Assembly (NCBI GenBank): GCA_902774055.1 | Contig: CACYGX010000002.1 | Location: 1-38,649 of the forward strand | Direction of reading: 5' to 3' | Length of the DNA: 38,649 nucleotides | From: an uncultured Bacteroidales bacterium | GTDB lineage: Bacteria; Bacteroidota; Bacteroidia; Bacteroidales; Muribaculaceae | In this document: one piece after another, positions 21,550 through 28,132 of the stretch | How positions within the stretch are numbered: position 1 is the first letter of the stretch | How the letters are laid out: the number at the start of each line of letters is the position of its first letter | Program-made: the position numbers and the translations under genes | Notes under the pieces: generated by a model | Seen by the model: the letters and a program-made list of their open reading frames with translations, nothing else | Databases searched by the model: none | What the model was told of the DNA's origin: nothing

Positions 21550-21764
21550 TGTCCACCTCCTTTCTTGTAATCAGTTGTCAGATATACCATGTCTGGTCTT
21601 GTCCCGTCAAACACGCGGGCAATGACTTTTACCTGATGTGCAATTTCGTTATAGTCGCCGAAGTGGATAATCAGGATGTCGCCTACTTGTGGAATTGGTT
21701 TGTTGTCCCAATAATGCCACGTCTTAGTGTAGTTACCATTGCAGTCATTGATGATGATTGTCAT
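21546..21764 (-). CDS. Hypothetical small beta-rich protein
   Basis: A 72-residue protein from MTIIINDCNGNYTKTWHYWDN. The pattern PQVGDILIIHFGDYNEIAHQVKVIARVF looks like a small beta-barrel of the kind found in phage DUFs. Start at 21764, four-base overlap with the upstream stop. The C-terminal KKGGGQ is encoded by the next gene's AAAGGAGG site. Confidence 0.65.
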   Translation of the reverse strand: MTIIINDCNGNYTKTWHYWDNKPIPQVGDILIIHFGDYNEIAHQVKVIARVFDGTRPDMVYLTTDYKKGGGQ

Positions 21765-21961
21765 TCTTGTCCTCCTTTCTCGCAATCCCTTAAATAGTCC
21801 ACGACATTTGCCATTTCATCGAATGAAAAGATCAAGAACGGCGAGACTTGGATTTGTTCAATCGGGAAAACATCATCACACAATTCCTCGTCACAGTTTG
21901 GGATGCCAAGCAATCCCATCACCTTTTCAAGTTGTTCTTTGTTTTTTACTGATAATTTCAT
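21761..21961 (-). CDS. Hypothetical small acidic protein
   Basis: A 66-residue protein, MKLSVKNKEQLEKVMGLLGIP onward, acidic, with an N-terminal helix and IQVSPFLIFSFDEMANVVDYL. It is coupled by a four-base overlap on both sides. The end CEKGGQE comes from the downstream ribosome-binding site. No family was recognised. Confidence 0.65.
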   Translation of the reverse strand: MKLSVKNKEQLEKVMGLLGIPNCDEELCDDVFPIEQIQVSPFLIFSFDEMANVVDYLRDCEKGGQE

Positions 21962-22359
21962 TCTTGTCCTCCTTTCTCTTTCAGTTTGCTGATGTTCTCC
22001 TGGAACATAGCGTAGGCACGTTCAAGCTTCCTCAGCATGCTTTCAAAGAGGGCGAGGTTCTTGACCGCGTTCTTGACCAGGTTGAAGCGTTCAAGCTCCT
22101 CCTGGCTGTCGGCCATCTTCTTTGCCTTTCTCACCCAGTCCTCGATCTTCATCCTGGCGATGTCTTTCTGCCATTTCTTGAAGTCGGAGATGGCCTGGTT
22201 CCGCCGGTCAATGACGTTGTTGAGGTATTGGATCTCGCTTTCGAGCTCCCCGACGATCTGGTGCAGTCTTCGGTTCTCTTTCATCTCGTTCTTGAGAAGC
22301 GTCTCCACCGGAACGTCCGGGTTCCACTCGTTTCTTATTTCAAATTTACCGTTCTTCAT
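21958..22359 (-). CDS. Coiled-coil protein
   Basis: A 133-residue protein from MKNGKFEIRNEWNPDVPVE. Residues about 20-125 are one long charged helix with heptad-like spacing (LLKNEMKENRRLHQIVGELESEIQYLNNVIDRRNQ, RKLERAYAMFQENISKLKEK), so it probably forms a coiled coil. It ends KEKGGQE through the next gene's ribosome-binding site, and its start overlaps the nuclease gene by 14 bases. Function unknown. Confidence 0.68.
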   Translation of the reverse strand: MKNGKFEIRNEWNPDVPVETLLKNEMKENRRLHQIVGELESEIQYLNNVIDRRNQAISDFKKWQKDIARMKIEDWVRKAKKMADSQEELERFNLVKNAVKNLALFESMLRKLERAYAMFQENISKLKEKGGQE

Positions 22360-22759
22360 CTTTCCTGTCTTTGAGCCACATGTTGACGGTGTCCATGAAT
22401 TCGTGGACGGAGTGGCAGATCCTGTACTCGTGGCCCAGGGCCTCGATGCGGTCCTGGAACTCCTTCTGATAGCGCGACTGATGGCCCCTGGGGGACTTCA
22501 TCTCGACGAACAGGACCCTGCCCCTGGCAACAACGATCAGGTCGGACACGCCGGGCAGGACGCCCTCAGCGCTCAAGATCGCCGCCTCCCTGGCGTTCCT
22601 GGACCCTCCGTTTGGCACAGAGAAGACCAGGAACCTCGGGTAGAACAGCCTGAACAGCCTGACGCACTCCTTCTGAATGTCGGATTCGATGTGCCTTGGC
22701 CTGTTCCTCGCCGTCTTCTGAGCGGCCACCATCTCGTCGTAGCTGTTCCACTTTTTCAT
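22346..22759 (-). CDS. VRR-NUC domain nuclease
   Basis: A 137-residue protein from MKKWNSYDEMVAAQ. It shows the VRR-NUC (PD-(D/E)XK) pattern. HIESDIQKECVRLFRL comes first, then FSVPNGGSRNAREAAILSAEGVLPGVSDLIVV with the catalytic Asp, then LFVEMKSPRGHQSRYQKEFQDRI with the catalytic Glu and Lys. Phage VRR-NUC proteins are thought to act on branched or damaged DNA. The start at 22759 was chosen because it overlaps the upstream stop as ATGA. Confidence 0.85.
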   Translation of the reverse strand: MKKWNSYDEMVAAQKTARNRPRHIESDIQKECVRLFRLFYPRFLVFSVPNGGSRNAREAAILSAEGVLPGVSDLIVVARGRVLFVEMKSPRGHQSRYQKEFQDRIEALGHEYRICHSVHEFMDTVNMWLKDRKDEER

Positions 22760-22959
22760 TGCAAGCTCTTGTATTGGATGCGGCACACACGGTTTTCATA
22801 CACGCCCTTGCCGCGCGACAGGGCGTTCCACAGCGAGTTGACGCCAATGCCGATCCGCTTGCCCTCCTGCCGGGCCAGCTCAGCCACGGACTTGTAGATC
22901 CGTGGGTTGAGGCTGGACTCCGGCTCGTTCTTGTATTCCAAAACTACTACCTTCTTCAT
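22756..22959 (-). CDS. Hypothetical small protein
   Basis: A 67-residue protein, MKKVVVLEYKNEPESSLNPR onward. It has a helix-turn-helix-like stretch (IYKSVAELARQEGKRIGIGVNSLWNALSRGKGVYENRVCRI) that may bind DNA, similar to small NUMOD/HTH-type modules. The in-frame start at 22983 lies in the upstream gene and is less likely. It is coupled to the VRR-NUC gene by a four-base overlap. Confidence 0.62.
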   Translation of the reverse strand: MKKVVVLEYKNEPESSLNPRIYKSVAELARQEGKRIGIGVNSLWNALSRGKGVYENRVCRIQYKSLQ

Positions 22960-22960
22960 C

Positions 22961-23272
22961 TCATCTGATTTTTGATATGTCAATCTTTCGTTCCTCAGTG
23001 TAGGTATAGGATAATTGCCCGTCGAACCCGCGCCTGTGCAACTCCGCCATCAGATCCCTGGACGGGATGTCCTTCAGCGTTTCCTGACGGGCCTCTTCGA
23101 TCTTGCGCTCGCATTCCTCCATCAGGGCCTTGCTGTCCTTGTTCTTCTTGCGGTTCTTCTTCACGCATTCCTTGCACACGTGGGTGTAGCCCCATGCTGT
23201 CTTGTGGAAGTTCTCAAGATCCATCTCCTTGCCACACACCTTACACACTCTTGTTACATCTTGCAGTTCCAT
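22961..23272 (-). CDS. Zinc-finger protein with coiled-coil tail
   Basis: A 103-residue protein from MELQDVTRVCKVCGKEMDLE. Two Cys pairs, CKVCGKE and HVCKECVKK, 20-odd residues apart, form a zinc ribbon like those preceding HNH proteins. A charged helix follows (ALMEECERKIEEARQETLKD). No HNH motif was seen. It may be an adaptor for nucleic-acid binding (inference). Its start overlaps the upstream gene by 19 bases. Confidence 0.66.
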   Translation of the reverse strand: MELQDVTRVCKVCGKEMDLENFHKTAWGYTHVCKECVKKNRKKNKDSKALMEECERKIEEARQETLKDIPSRDLMAELHRRGFDGQLSYTYTEERKIDISKIR

Positions 23273-23673
23273 TTTTCTTTGATTGTTTTGTTGGTTAGTT
23301 CTTCAATATTGTTAATTAAATCCCGCTTGAGCTCGGTCAGGCGGTCGATTGTCTCCTTGCTGTGCCTGGGGCACCCGGCATGCCAGGCTTTCAGGTTAGG
23401 CTCTGGCTGGCCGAATTCGTGCGCCCACAGGCAGTAGTCGAACCATTCCAGGTACTCCTCCCGGTGGATCCCGTAGTCGACGATGAGGATCATGTCCTGG
23501 AATGTCACCGAGAACAAGTCCCCGTTGCAGTAAACACCGCCGACCTCGTTCCCGACCCAGTATCCGTAGTCCGGGTCAAGTTCATAGAGCTCGTTGAGCT
23601 CGGCCATGTACATGTTGGCGAGCCTTTCGTAGTCGGCCTTCAATTGTTTGATATTTCCTGTTCTCTCTTCCAT
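23254..23673 (-). CDS. Hypothetical protein
   Basis: A 139-residue protein from MEERTGNIKQLKADYERLAN. It is acidic and aromatic-rich: YELDPDYGYWVGNEVGGVYCNGDLFSVTFQDMILIVDYG, then EWFDYCLWAHEFGQPEPNLKAWHAG, then a helical end. The start at 23673 is coupled to the DUF3846-like gene by a one-base ATGA-type overlap. No named family was assigned. Confidence 0.66.
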   Translation of the reverse strand: MEERTGNIKQLKADYERLANMYMAELNELYELDPDYGYWVGNEVGGVYCNGDLFSVTFQDMILIVDYGIHREEYLEWFDYCLWAHEFGQPEPNLKAWHAGCPRHSKETIDRLTELKRDLINNIEELTNKTIKEKWNCKM

Positions 23674-23945
23674 CACTCCACCTCTCCTTTCTTGCAAATG
23701 AGGGCGTCGCCGTGAATCAGGTCTGTGCACCCGGTGCCCTTCTCATAGAGGTACGTTGCAGCCCCGTTCAGCCTCCGGCACTCCTTCCTGTGGTTCTCGT
23801 TGATCACCATGAGCTCGCCGGCATGGAGGTGCACCACCTCGATGCCGCCTCCAACGATCGCCTGAAGCTCCTCCAGCGTGAAGCACACGCCGTTTCCCGG
23901 ACCGATGTCCTGGATATCACCGTTTGTCTTGAATAGTCTTGCCAT
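23673..23945 (-). CDS. DUF3846-like protein
   Basis: A 90-residue protein, MARLFKTNGDIQDIGPGNGV onward. The order FTLEELQAIVGGGIEVVHLHAGELMVINENHRKECRRLNGAAT is that of DUF3846 phage and plasmid proteins. Near the C-terminus is a CTDLIHGDALICKKGEVE segment, where the last residues come from the next gene's ribosome-binding site. The family's function is not known; it occurs in phage early or accessory regions. Confidence 0.7.
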   Translation of the reverse strand: MARLFKTNGDIQDIGPGNGVCFTLEELQAIVGGGIEVVHLHAGELMVINENHRKECRRLNGAATYLYEKGTGCTDLIHGDALICKKGEVE

Positions 23946-23951
23946 GATTTT

Positions 23952-24161
23952 TCAGTCGTATAGTTCATGCACCCTGTCAACGATTGCCTGCTGCTTGTTT
24001 GAATCCAGGGATCCGAAGAACTCCAGCAGGTCCCGCTTTGTGCCCGACGGCCGGAACATCCTGTCCCAAACGTGAGGCCCGAGGGGGCCAAAGAGCCTGT
24101 TGGCCTCGTTGAGCGACCAGTCGCTACACATGTAGTACATGAATTTCTTTATCTCTTCCAT
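23952..24161 (-). CDS. Hypothetical small protein
   Basis: A 69-residue protein from MEEIKKFMYYMCSDWSLNEA. It is helical with a Trp/Phe-rich middle (RLFGPLGPHVWDRMFRPSGTKRDLLEFFGSLD). Start at 24161 was chosen over 24374 because the longer form would translate a GC-rich hairpin. It is coupled to the DUF3846-like gene by close spacing. Confidence 0.62.
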   Translation of the reverse strand: MEEIKKFMYYMCSDWSLNEANRLFGPLGPHVWDRMFRPSGTKRDLLEFFGSLDSNKQQAIVDRVHELYD

Positions 24162-24204
24162 ATCGTTTTGATTTTTGCGCCTGTCGCGGCCCGTGTCGCG
24201 CATT

Positions 24205-24241
24205 CTCCTCCCCGGCGGGCGTCTGTCCCGCAAGGGAGGAG
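24205..24241 (-). promoter_or_regulatory. Nested GC-rich hairpin in the leader of 23952-24161
   Basis: CTCCTCCC (24205-24212) pairs with GGGAGGAG (24234-24241), and inside it GCGGG (24215-24219) pairs with CCCGC (24227-24231). The strong structure lies between the stop of the 328-residue protein and the start of the next gene. No T-run follows, so a processing or attenuation site is more likely than a terminator. Confidence 0.5.
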
Positions 24242-24256
24242 TTGCGCCCACAGTGC

Positions 24257-25243
24257 TTAAATAATGGCGTTTTGTCTCATGAATTTCACAAAGCTGAGGT
24301 TCTGAGGCAGGATCAGCGTCTGCTCCGCTGTCTGCGGCTTGTAAAGGTCCGTCGCCGCGTTGTACATATCCCATGCCGTGATGCGGCCCTCGTCGTGCTG
24401 GGTCGTCAGCAGGCGTTCAGTGAACCTGCCGATCTGCGCCTGGTTGAGGGGGTAGACGCTCCTGACCTTGATGCGCTTGACCTCGGTGTCGTGCTGGACC
24501 CTGGCAGCGGTGAGCATGCCGATGACCAGCAGCACCTGGGCCGGGGTCATGGCGGTGGCCTTCATCTTCTCGATCAGCAGGTCGTCCTCGTCGACGATCC
24601 TGTGCAGGTCCTCCAGCCACACCTTGACCCTGCCTAGCAGGTCGGCGGTTGGGATGCGGTCGCCTTTGTTGTTGCCGGTGGAGAAGTCGGCGATGTACCT
24701 TTCAGCGCTGAGCATGCACTGGTTATGGCAGATCTTCACGTTCCTGCCGATGCCGATCTGTATGCCCTTCTGAGTGTAGGAAACCGCCAGGTTGGTGGTC
24801 AGCTCGTCGGTGTCGAAGTTGCGGATGCGCAGGTTGGTGTAGATCCTCCTGATGGAATGGGCCTCGACGGCGCGTTTGCCGTAGCGCTGCTCCAGTTCCG
24901 GGTAGAGTGACACGCCCGGGGTCAGGCGGTCCTTGTTGTTGGTGGCGAACATGTCGTAGATCTCGGCCTGGTAGCCAAGTTCAAGGCACACCTCCGTGAG
25001 CCTGTCGATAAGCTCGTAGTGCTGGATGCCGTGCAACGGCTTCCCGTTCTCCACGTCGTTCTCGCGCACCGTGCGCTTGAGCTGCTCGAGCGTCAGGGAT
25101 TGAACCTTGGCCTTCTCGAAATCAAAGAAGTGGTCATTGTCTCTTGCCGGCATCTCGGTCTGAACCTGTACCGTTTCCACCTCCGGGGCCAGGACGTTGA
25201 AGCCCTGCCCGCTCATCGTACCTAAATCAAAGTCGTTTAACAT
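24257..25243 (-). CDS. DUF932/DUF3871-like protein
   Basis: A 328-residue protein from MLNDFDLGTMSGQGFNVL. The middle has the order of DUF932/DUF3871-type proteins, which occur in plasmids and phages: LRIRNFDTDELTTNLAVSYTQKGIQIGIGRNVKICHNQCMLS, then a coiled helical part, then DEGRITAWDMYNAATDLYKP. It is the second gene behind the block promoter at 25506, after the small gene at 25280-25462. Family function is not established; anti-restriction or replication roles have been suggested only by context. Confidence 0.6.
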   Translation of the reverse strand: MLNDFDLGTMSGQGFNVLAPEVETVQVQTEMPARDNDHFFDFEKAKVQSLTLEQLKRTVRENDVENGKPLHGIQHYELIDRLTEVCLELGYQAEIYDMFATNNKDRLTPGVSLYPELEQRYGKRAVEAHSIRRIYTNLRIRNFDTDELTTNLAVSYTQKGIQIGIGRNVKICHNQCMLSAERYIADFSTGNNKGDRIPTADLLGRVKVWLEDLHRIVDEDDLLIEKMKATAMTPAQVLLVIGMLTAARVQHDTEVKRIKVRSVYPLNQAQIGRFTERLLTTQHDEGRITAWDMYNAATDLYKPQTAEQTLILPQNLSFVKFMRQNAII

Positions 25244-25279
25244 TGTTACAAAATTTTTAAATGGTTGGTGTTTTGTCCG

Positions 25280-25462
25280 CTATAACTCTAGGAACTCGAT
25301 GTCCGCGAACTGAGCCATCGTATCCGTGAAAAATTTAAAATATTCCTCGTCCTTCTTGATCGAAAGGCCGGTCTCCAGGCATCTCATCGTGCCGTCCTTG
25401 TGTTCTATCGTGAAGCTCTGCCCGTTCAGGTCAGCCGTCTTCCAAGTGAATTTTACTACCAT
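25280..25462 (-). CDS. Hypothetical small protein
   Basis: A 60-residue protein, MVVKFTWKTADLNGQSFTIE onward, with beta-strands (FTIEHKDGTMRCLETGLSIKK) and a helical end (EYFKFFTDTMAQFADIEFLEL). It follows the block promoter at 25506 and precedes the larger gene at 24257. No family assigned. Confidence 0.62.
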   Translation of the reverse strand: MVVKFTWKTADLNGQSFTIEHKDGTMRCLETGLSIKKDEEYFKFFTDTMAQFADIEFLEL

Positions 25463-25505
25463 TGTTACTTCCGGTTAAAAATCATTCAAAGTGTTTAACA
25501 CGGCG

Positions 25506-25513
25506 CAAAGGTA
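25506..25513 (-). promoter_or_regulatory. Promoter for the leftward accessory operon
   Basis: On the minus strand TACCTTTG stands 44 bases upstream of the ATG at 25462. A TTG at 25538-25540 lies about 24 bases upstream. It can drive the run of coupled genes down to about 18.3 kb. Confidence 0.6.
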
Positions 25514-25599
25514 TTAAGAAAAACTCTATAATCCTAACAATTTTAGATATTTTAGTTAATTCTTGTTAGTTTTTAATAAATATTTAGAATGTTTCTTAC

Positions 25600-25607
25600 T
25601 ACCTTTG
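25600..25607 (+). promoter_or_regulatory. Promoter for the DUF559-like gene
   Basis: TACCTTTG in an A/T-rich context, 127 bases upstream of the start at 25734. The two promoters at 25506 and 25600 diverge. The leader in between carries hairpins. Confidence 0.6.
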
Positions 25608-25690
25608 CCATGAAGAGTAGTAATGAACCATCGATTCGATTCTAATTTTTGTGTTTTTGCCAAACTATAGAATCACTATTAAACTTTATG

Positions 25691-25718
25691 CCGCCGTGGT
25701 CTGTGAAGACAGCGGCGG
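25691..25718 (+). promoter_or_regulatory. Leader hairpin with GTGA tetraloop
   Basis: CCGCCG (25691-25696) pairs with CGGCGG (25713-25718), and inside it GTCT-GTGA-AGAC (25699-25710) closes with a GNRA loop. It lies 16 bases before the start codon at 25734 and is followed by a weak T-rich stretch. GATTCTA/TAGAATC (about 25637-25672) forms a second stem. An attenuator or a small RNA is possible. Confidence 0.5.
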
Positions 25719-25733
25719 TTCCCGATTTTATAA

Positions 25734-26087
25734 ATGAAGAAGTGGATCAGAAACCGGCGTGCTGAGCTGATGGGCAATGCTCCGTCAGCAGAGGCGTCGG
25801 CATTCAGAATCATCACCGGGATGGGTCTGCGCGTGATACGCCAGCACCCGATCAACACAGGCCGGCACGTTTATTTTGCCGACCTGTATGTGCCGTCGCT
25901 GCACCTGGTGGTGGAGATCGACGGAGGGTATCATTCAACGAAGGCGCAAAGCCGGCTTGACAGGAACCGCAGCTCCAACATCCGCCGCCTCGGCTACCAT
26001 GTCTGCCGGCTGTCGAACCGCGACGCCAGGAACCGCGAGAAGGTACGCTCCAAGATCCAGGCGATGGCCAACCGCCTGGCCCGTTGA
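25734..26087 (+). CDS. DUF559-like PD-(D/E)XK endonuclease
   Basis: A 117-residue protein from MKKWIRNRRAELMGNAPSAE. It has the Vsr/DUF559 pattern: FRIITGMGLRVIRQHPINTGRHVYFADLYVPSLHLVVEIDGGYHSTKAQSRLDRNRSSNIRRLGY, with Asp and Glu-x-Asp-Gly near 50-65 as probable metal ligands. It sits alone on the plus strand inside the leftward block, with its own promoter. Role unknown: repair, DNA mobility or defence. Confidence 0.78.
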   Translation: MKKWIRNRRAELMGNAPSAEASAFRIITGMGLRVIRQHPINTGRHVYFADLYVPSLHLVVEIDGGYHSTKAQSRLDRNRSSNIRRLGYHVCRLSNRDARNREKVRSKIQAMANRLAR

Positions 26088-26465
26088 TCAGTCTTTTCTC
26101 AGCGCCCGGATCGCCAGTCTCATGATGTATCCGATAAGGTATGACGCCTCCTCGCTCTTTTCCTGGACGTTATAGTAGGAGCACACGTGGCTTTGCACGT
26201 GCTTGATCTCGTGCACGAGGGTGTCCCACCACTGCTCGTCGCTTGTGGCGTTGCCGATGCACATGACGCTCATCCGCAGATCCGGGTTGGAAAAGGTGAA
26301 GCCCGTGTTGGGCTGCATGATCACGTGGCAGGCGTCGGCCGTCATTTCAGCATCGCATCCCAGGGCCTCCAGCCAGGACGAGATCTCGTCGAGCGAGCCC
26401 GCGTCGATGCGGTAGGCGAAGATCACGGCCCATTTGCCGTCTATGTCAAGGTAGTGCTTGCGCAT
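26088..26465 (-). CDS. Zinc-protease-like protein (HEIKH)
   Basis: A 125-residue protein from MRKHYLDIDGKWAVIFAYRI. Residues 85-89 are HEIKH in WDTLVHEIKHVQSHVC, and EKSEEASYLIGYIM about 15 residues later offers a Glu ligand. It has no MAK tag. It abuts the end of the DUF559-like gene tail to tail. A metalloprotease or a metal-binding virion-associated protein is possible. Confidence 0.68.
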   Translation of the reverse strand: MRKHYLDIDGKWAVIFAYRIDAGSLDEISSWLEALGCDAEMTADACHVIMQPNTGFTFSNPDLRMSVMCIGNATSDEQWWDTLVHEIKHVQSHVCSYYNVQEKSEEASYLIGYIMRLAIRALRKD

Positions 26466-26467
26466 GG

Positions 26468-26881
26468 CTACACCATTTTCTCCCAGTCGATCCACACGCC
26501 CCGCCCCGCCATGTCGGCGAGCCAGCGGTTGAAGGTCTGCCCCTCGTAAGCGTCGGGGTCTGCCAGCGTGTCGTTGACGTATTTCGCAACGTGCGCCCTG
26601 TCTTCAAGGCTGCTGCCCATGTAGTCGGCATTCGCCATGTTGGCGACGTACACAGCGTCAAACGGTGCGTCGTAGTCGCTGATGTCGTAGCCCGCTTCCG
26701 CTAGCATAGCTTCCGTTTCGTCACGTGTAACAGGCGTTAAGCGCACAGGGTTGCCGTTCTTGTCCTTTTTGCGCATGCGCCCGACGGCGAACTCGCACAG
26801 GCGTTTGTTGAAGTGCTTACCGTTGCGTGAGAGGTAAAGCTGCATCTCTTCCGGGATCTTGTCCCACATTGTCATATCCAT
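26468..26881 (-). CDS. Hypothetical protein
   Basis: A 137-residue protein from MDMTMWDKIPEEMQLYLS. The order FNKRLCEFAVGRMRKKDKNGNPVRLTPVTRDETEAMLAEAGYDISDYDAPFDAVYVANMA is a recurring pattern in Bacteroidales and Firmicutes prophages, but I cannot attach a family name. It is coupled to the HEIKH gene and precedes the Arg-rich gene. A role in virion assembly is possible from location. Confidence 0.66.
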   Translation of the reverse strand: MDMTMWDKIPEEMQLYLSRNGKHFNKRLCEFAVGRMRKKDKNGNPVRLTPVTRDETEAMLAEAGYDISDYDAPFDAVYVANMANADYMGSSLEDRAHVAKYVNDTLADPDAYEGQTFNRWLADMAGRGVWIDWEKMV

Positions 26882-26962
26882 GAGAAATCGTGTTTTAATC
26901 GGTTAATAATTAGAAAGGCGGCGTCAGGCCAGTGCCATCTGCCGCCTCCCGGTTGGTTCTGA

Positions 26963-27238
26963 TCAAGCGAATCGGCCTCGGCCGTCGCGGCGCATCGCCA
27001 TCTCGTCGTCGTCATCGTCGTATTCACGGCGATAGCCTCCGTGTCGGTAACCGTCGTGGCGGTAACCGTCGTAGCGGCTGCGGCGCATCATGCCTCGGCG
27101 CTCGTTCATCTCCTGGCCCTCGTCGGCCTCGTGCATGGCGTCAAAAGCCTCGCAGATCGCCTTCTTGGCCTTGTGCAGCTTACCCATCAGGTCGCTGTAC
27201 TGTTCCTCGTCACGGAACTCAATGATAAATCCTGCCAT
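26963..27238 (-). CDS. Small protein with Arg-Tyr-Gly repeats
   Basis: A 91-residue protein, MAGFIIEFRDEEQYSDLMGK onward. Its first half is helical and acidic. The second half repeats RxDGYRH/GGYRR units (about residues 53-72) and then runs DDDDDE. Such a charged, disordered tail could bind DNA or RNA. The gene lies next to other possible structural genes. No family assigned. Confidence 0.66.
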   Translation of the reverse strand: MAGFIIEFRDEEQYSDLMGKLHKAKKAICEAFDAMHEADEGQEMNERRGMMRRSRYDGYRHDGYRHGGYRREYDDDDDEMAMRRDGRGRFA

Positions 27239-27243
27239 AATAG

Positions 27244-27759
27244 TTAAGATTTTGCGTTCTTGGATAACAGCTTCTCAATGTTCCCCAGCGTCTGCCCCAT
27301 ACGCTTTTCGAAGTTGTCAAGTCGCTCCGAGAGCGAGCTGATGGCCTCGTCGCGCTCCTTTTCCTTGGCGTAGTTGGGGTTGAGGACCTTGAACATCTCG
27401 TCACATGCGTTTACGGTGGCCTCGTTGTGGGGCACGCTGTCAAGGATGGCCTGGGCGTTCTGCTTGATCGCATCGACCTCGCTCAAAGCGGCCTCACGGC
27501 TGTCGGTGACCACCATTGTGCCGTAGTCGTGGACGTTCTGGTCTGCCGGAAGGTGGGGGAACTCTCCCTCCTTGTCGTCAACCTTGGCGCGGACGAGGAC
27601 CTCAAGCTTGGGCTGCATGCCGAGTGTGAGTCCGGCCGTCTGCGTGTTATAGACGGGTGTCGGGTTGCCTGTGGCCAGGACCTGGCCGATTTTCAGCGCC
27701 GGGACGCCTGTCTTGTCAATCACATATAGGGTATTCCCCTGCCTTAAATTCTGAAACAT
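27244..27759 (-). CDS. Hypothetical protein with coiled-coil end
   Basis: A 171-residue protein from MFQNLRQGNTLYVIDKTGVP. The first part is beta-rich (ALKIGQVLATGNPTPVYNT, KLEVLVRAKVDDKEGEFPHLP). Residues about 125-165 form a coiled coil (ISSLSERLDNFEKRMGQTLGNIEKLL). Proteins of this type occur in gut phage genomes near structural genes. It starts just behind the gene at 27773. Function unknown. Confidence 0.7.
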   Translation of the reverse strand: MFQNLRQGNTLYVIDKTGVPALKIGQVLATGNPTPVYNTQTAGLTLGMQPKLEVLVRAKVDDKEGEFPHLPADQNVHDYGTMVVTDSREAALSEVDAIKQNAQAILDSVPHNEATVNACDEMFKVLNPNYAKEKERDEAISSLSERLDNFEKRMGQTLGNIEKLLSKNAKS

Positions 27760-27772
27760 TGGCTATTGTCTT

Positions 27773-28111
27773 TTAAACGGTTCGTGATAAAAGTTGCATG
27801 GTGTTCCCGGTCTTGTCGTAGAAGAACAGGTAGACACCGGTACTCGGAATGTCGGCTACGGTGATCTCTGCGGCGCCGACGTCAGTGATGGCCTGTGTGG
27901 AGTCGTTTGACGTGAACACGACAGGCAGCGTTGCAGTCGTCCCGGTGGGGATCGCCACGCCGACGCGGATCAGGACCAGGCCGTTTTCAGGCAGGAACCT
28001 GAACGCGTTAGCGGGAAGCGCGAACTGGACATTGGTGTCCGTCACCGTCACGCCCTGGACGTCGATCTTGGGCACGCCGCCCCTGTTGCTGAAATAGAAA
28101 GGATTGATCAT
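27773..28111 (-). CDS. Small beta-rich protein, possible virion component
   Basis: A 112-residue protein from MINPFYFSNRGGVPKIDV. It is rich in strands and Thr/Val (VGVAIPTGTTATLPVVFTSNDS, AEITVADIPSTGVYLFFYDKT), the look of a small decoration or fibre domain. The start follows an AAAGGAGGATATCGCC site. It lies between two proteins of possible virion origin. Confidence 0.68.
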   Translation of the reverse strand: MINPFYFSNRGGVPKIDVQGVTVTDTNVQFALPANAFRFLPENGLVLIRVGVAIPTGTTATLPVVFTSNDSTQAITDVGAAEITVADIPSTGVYLFFYDKTGNTMQLLSRTV

Positions 28112-28132
28112 GGCGATATCCTCCTTTCTCTA

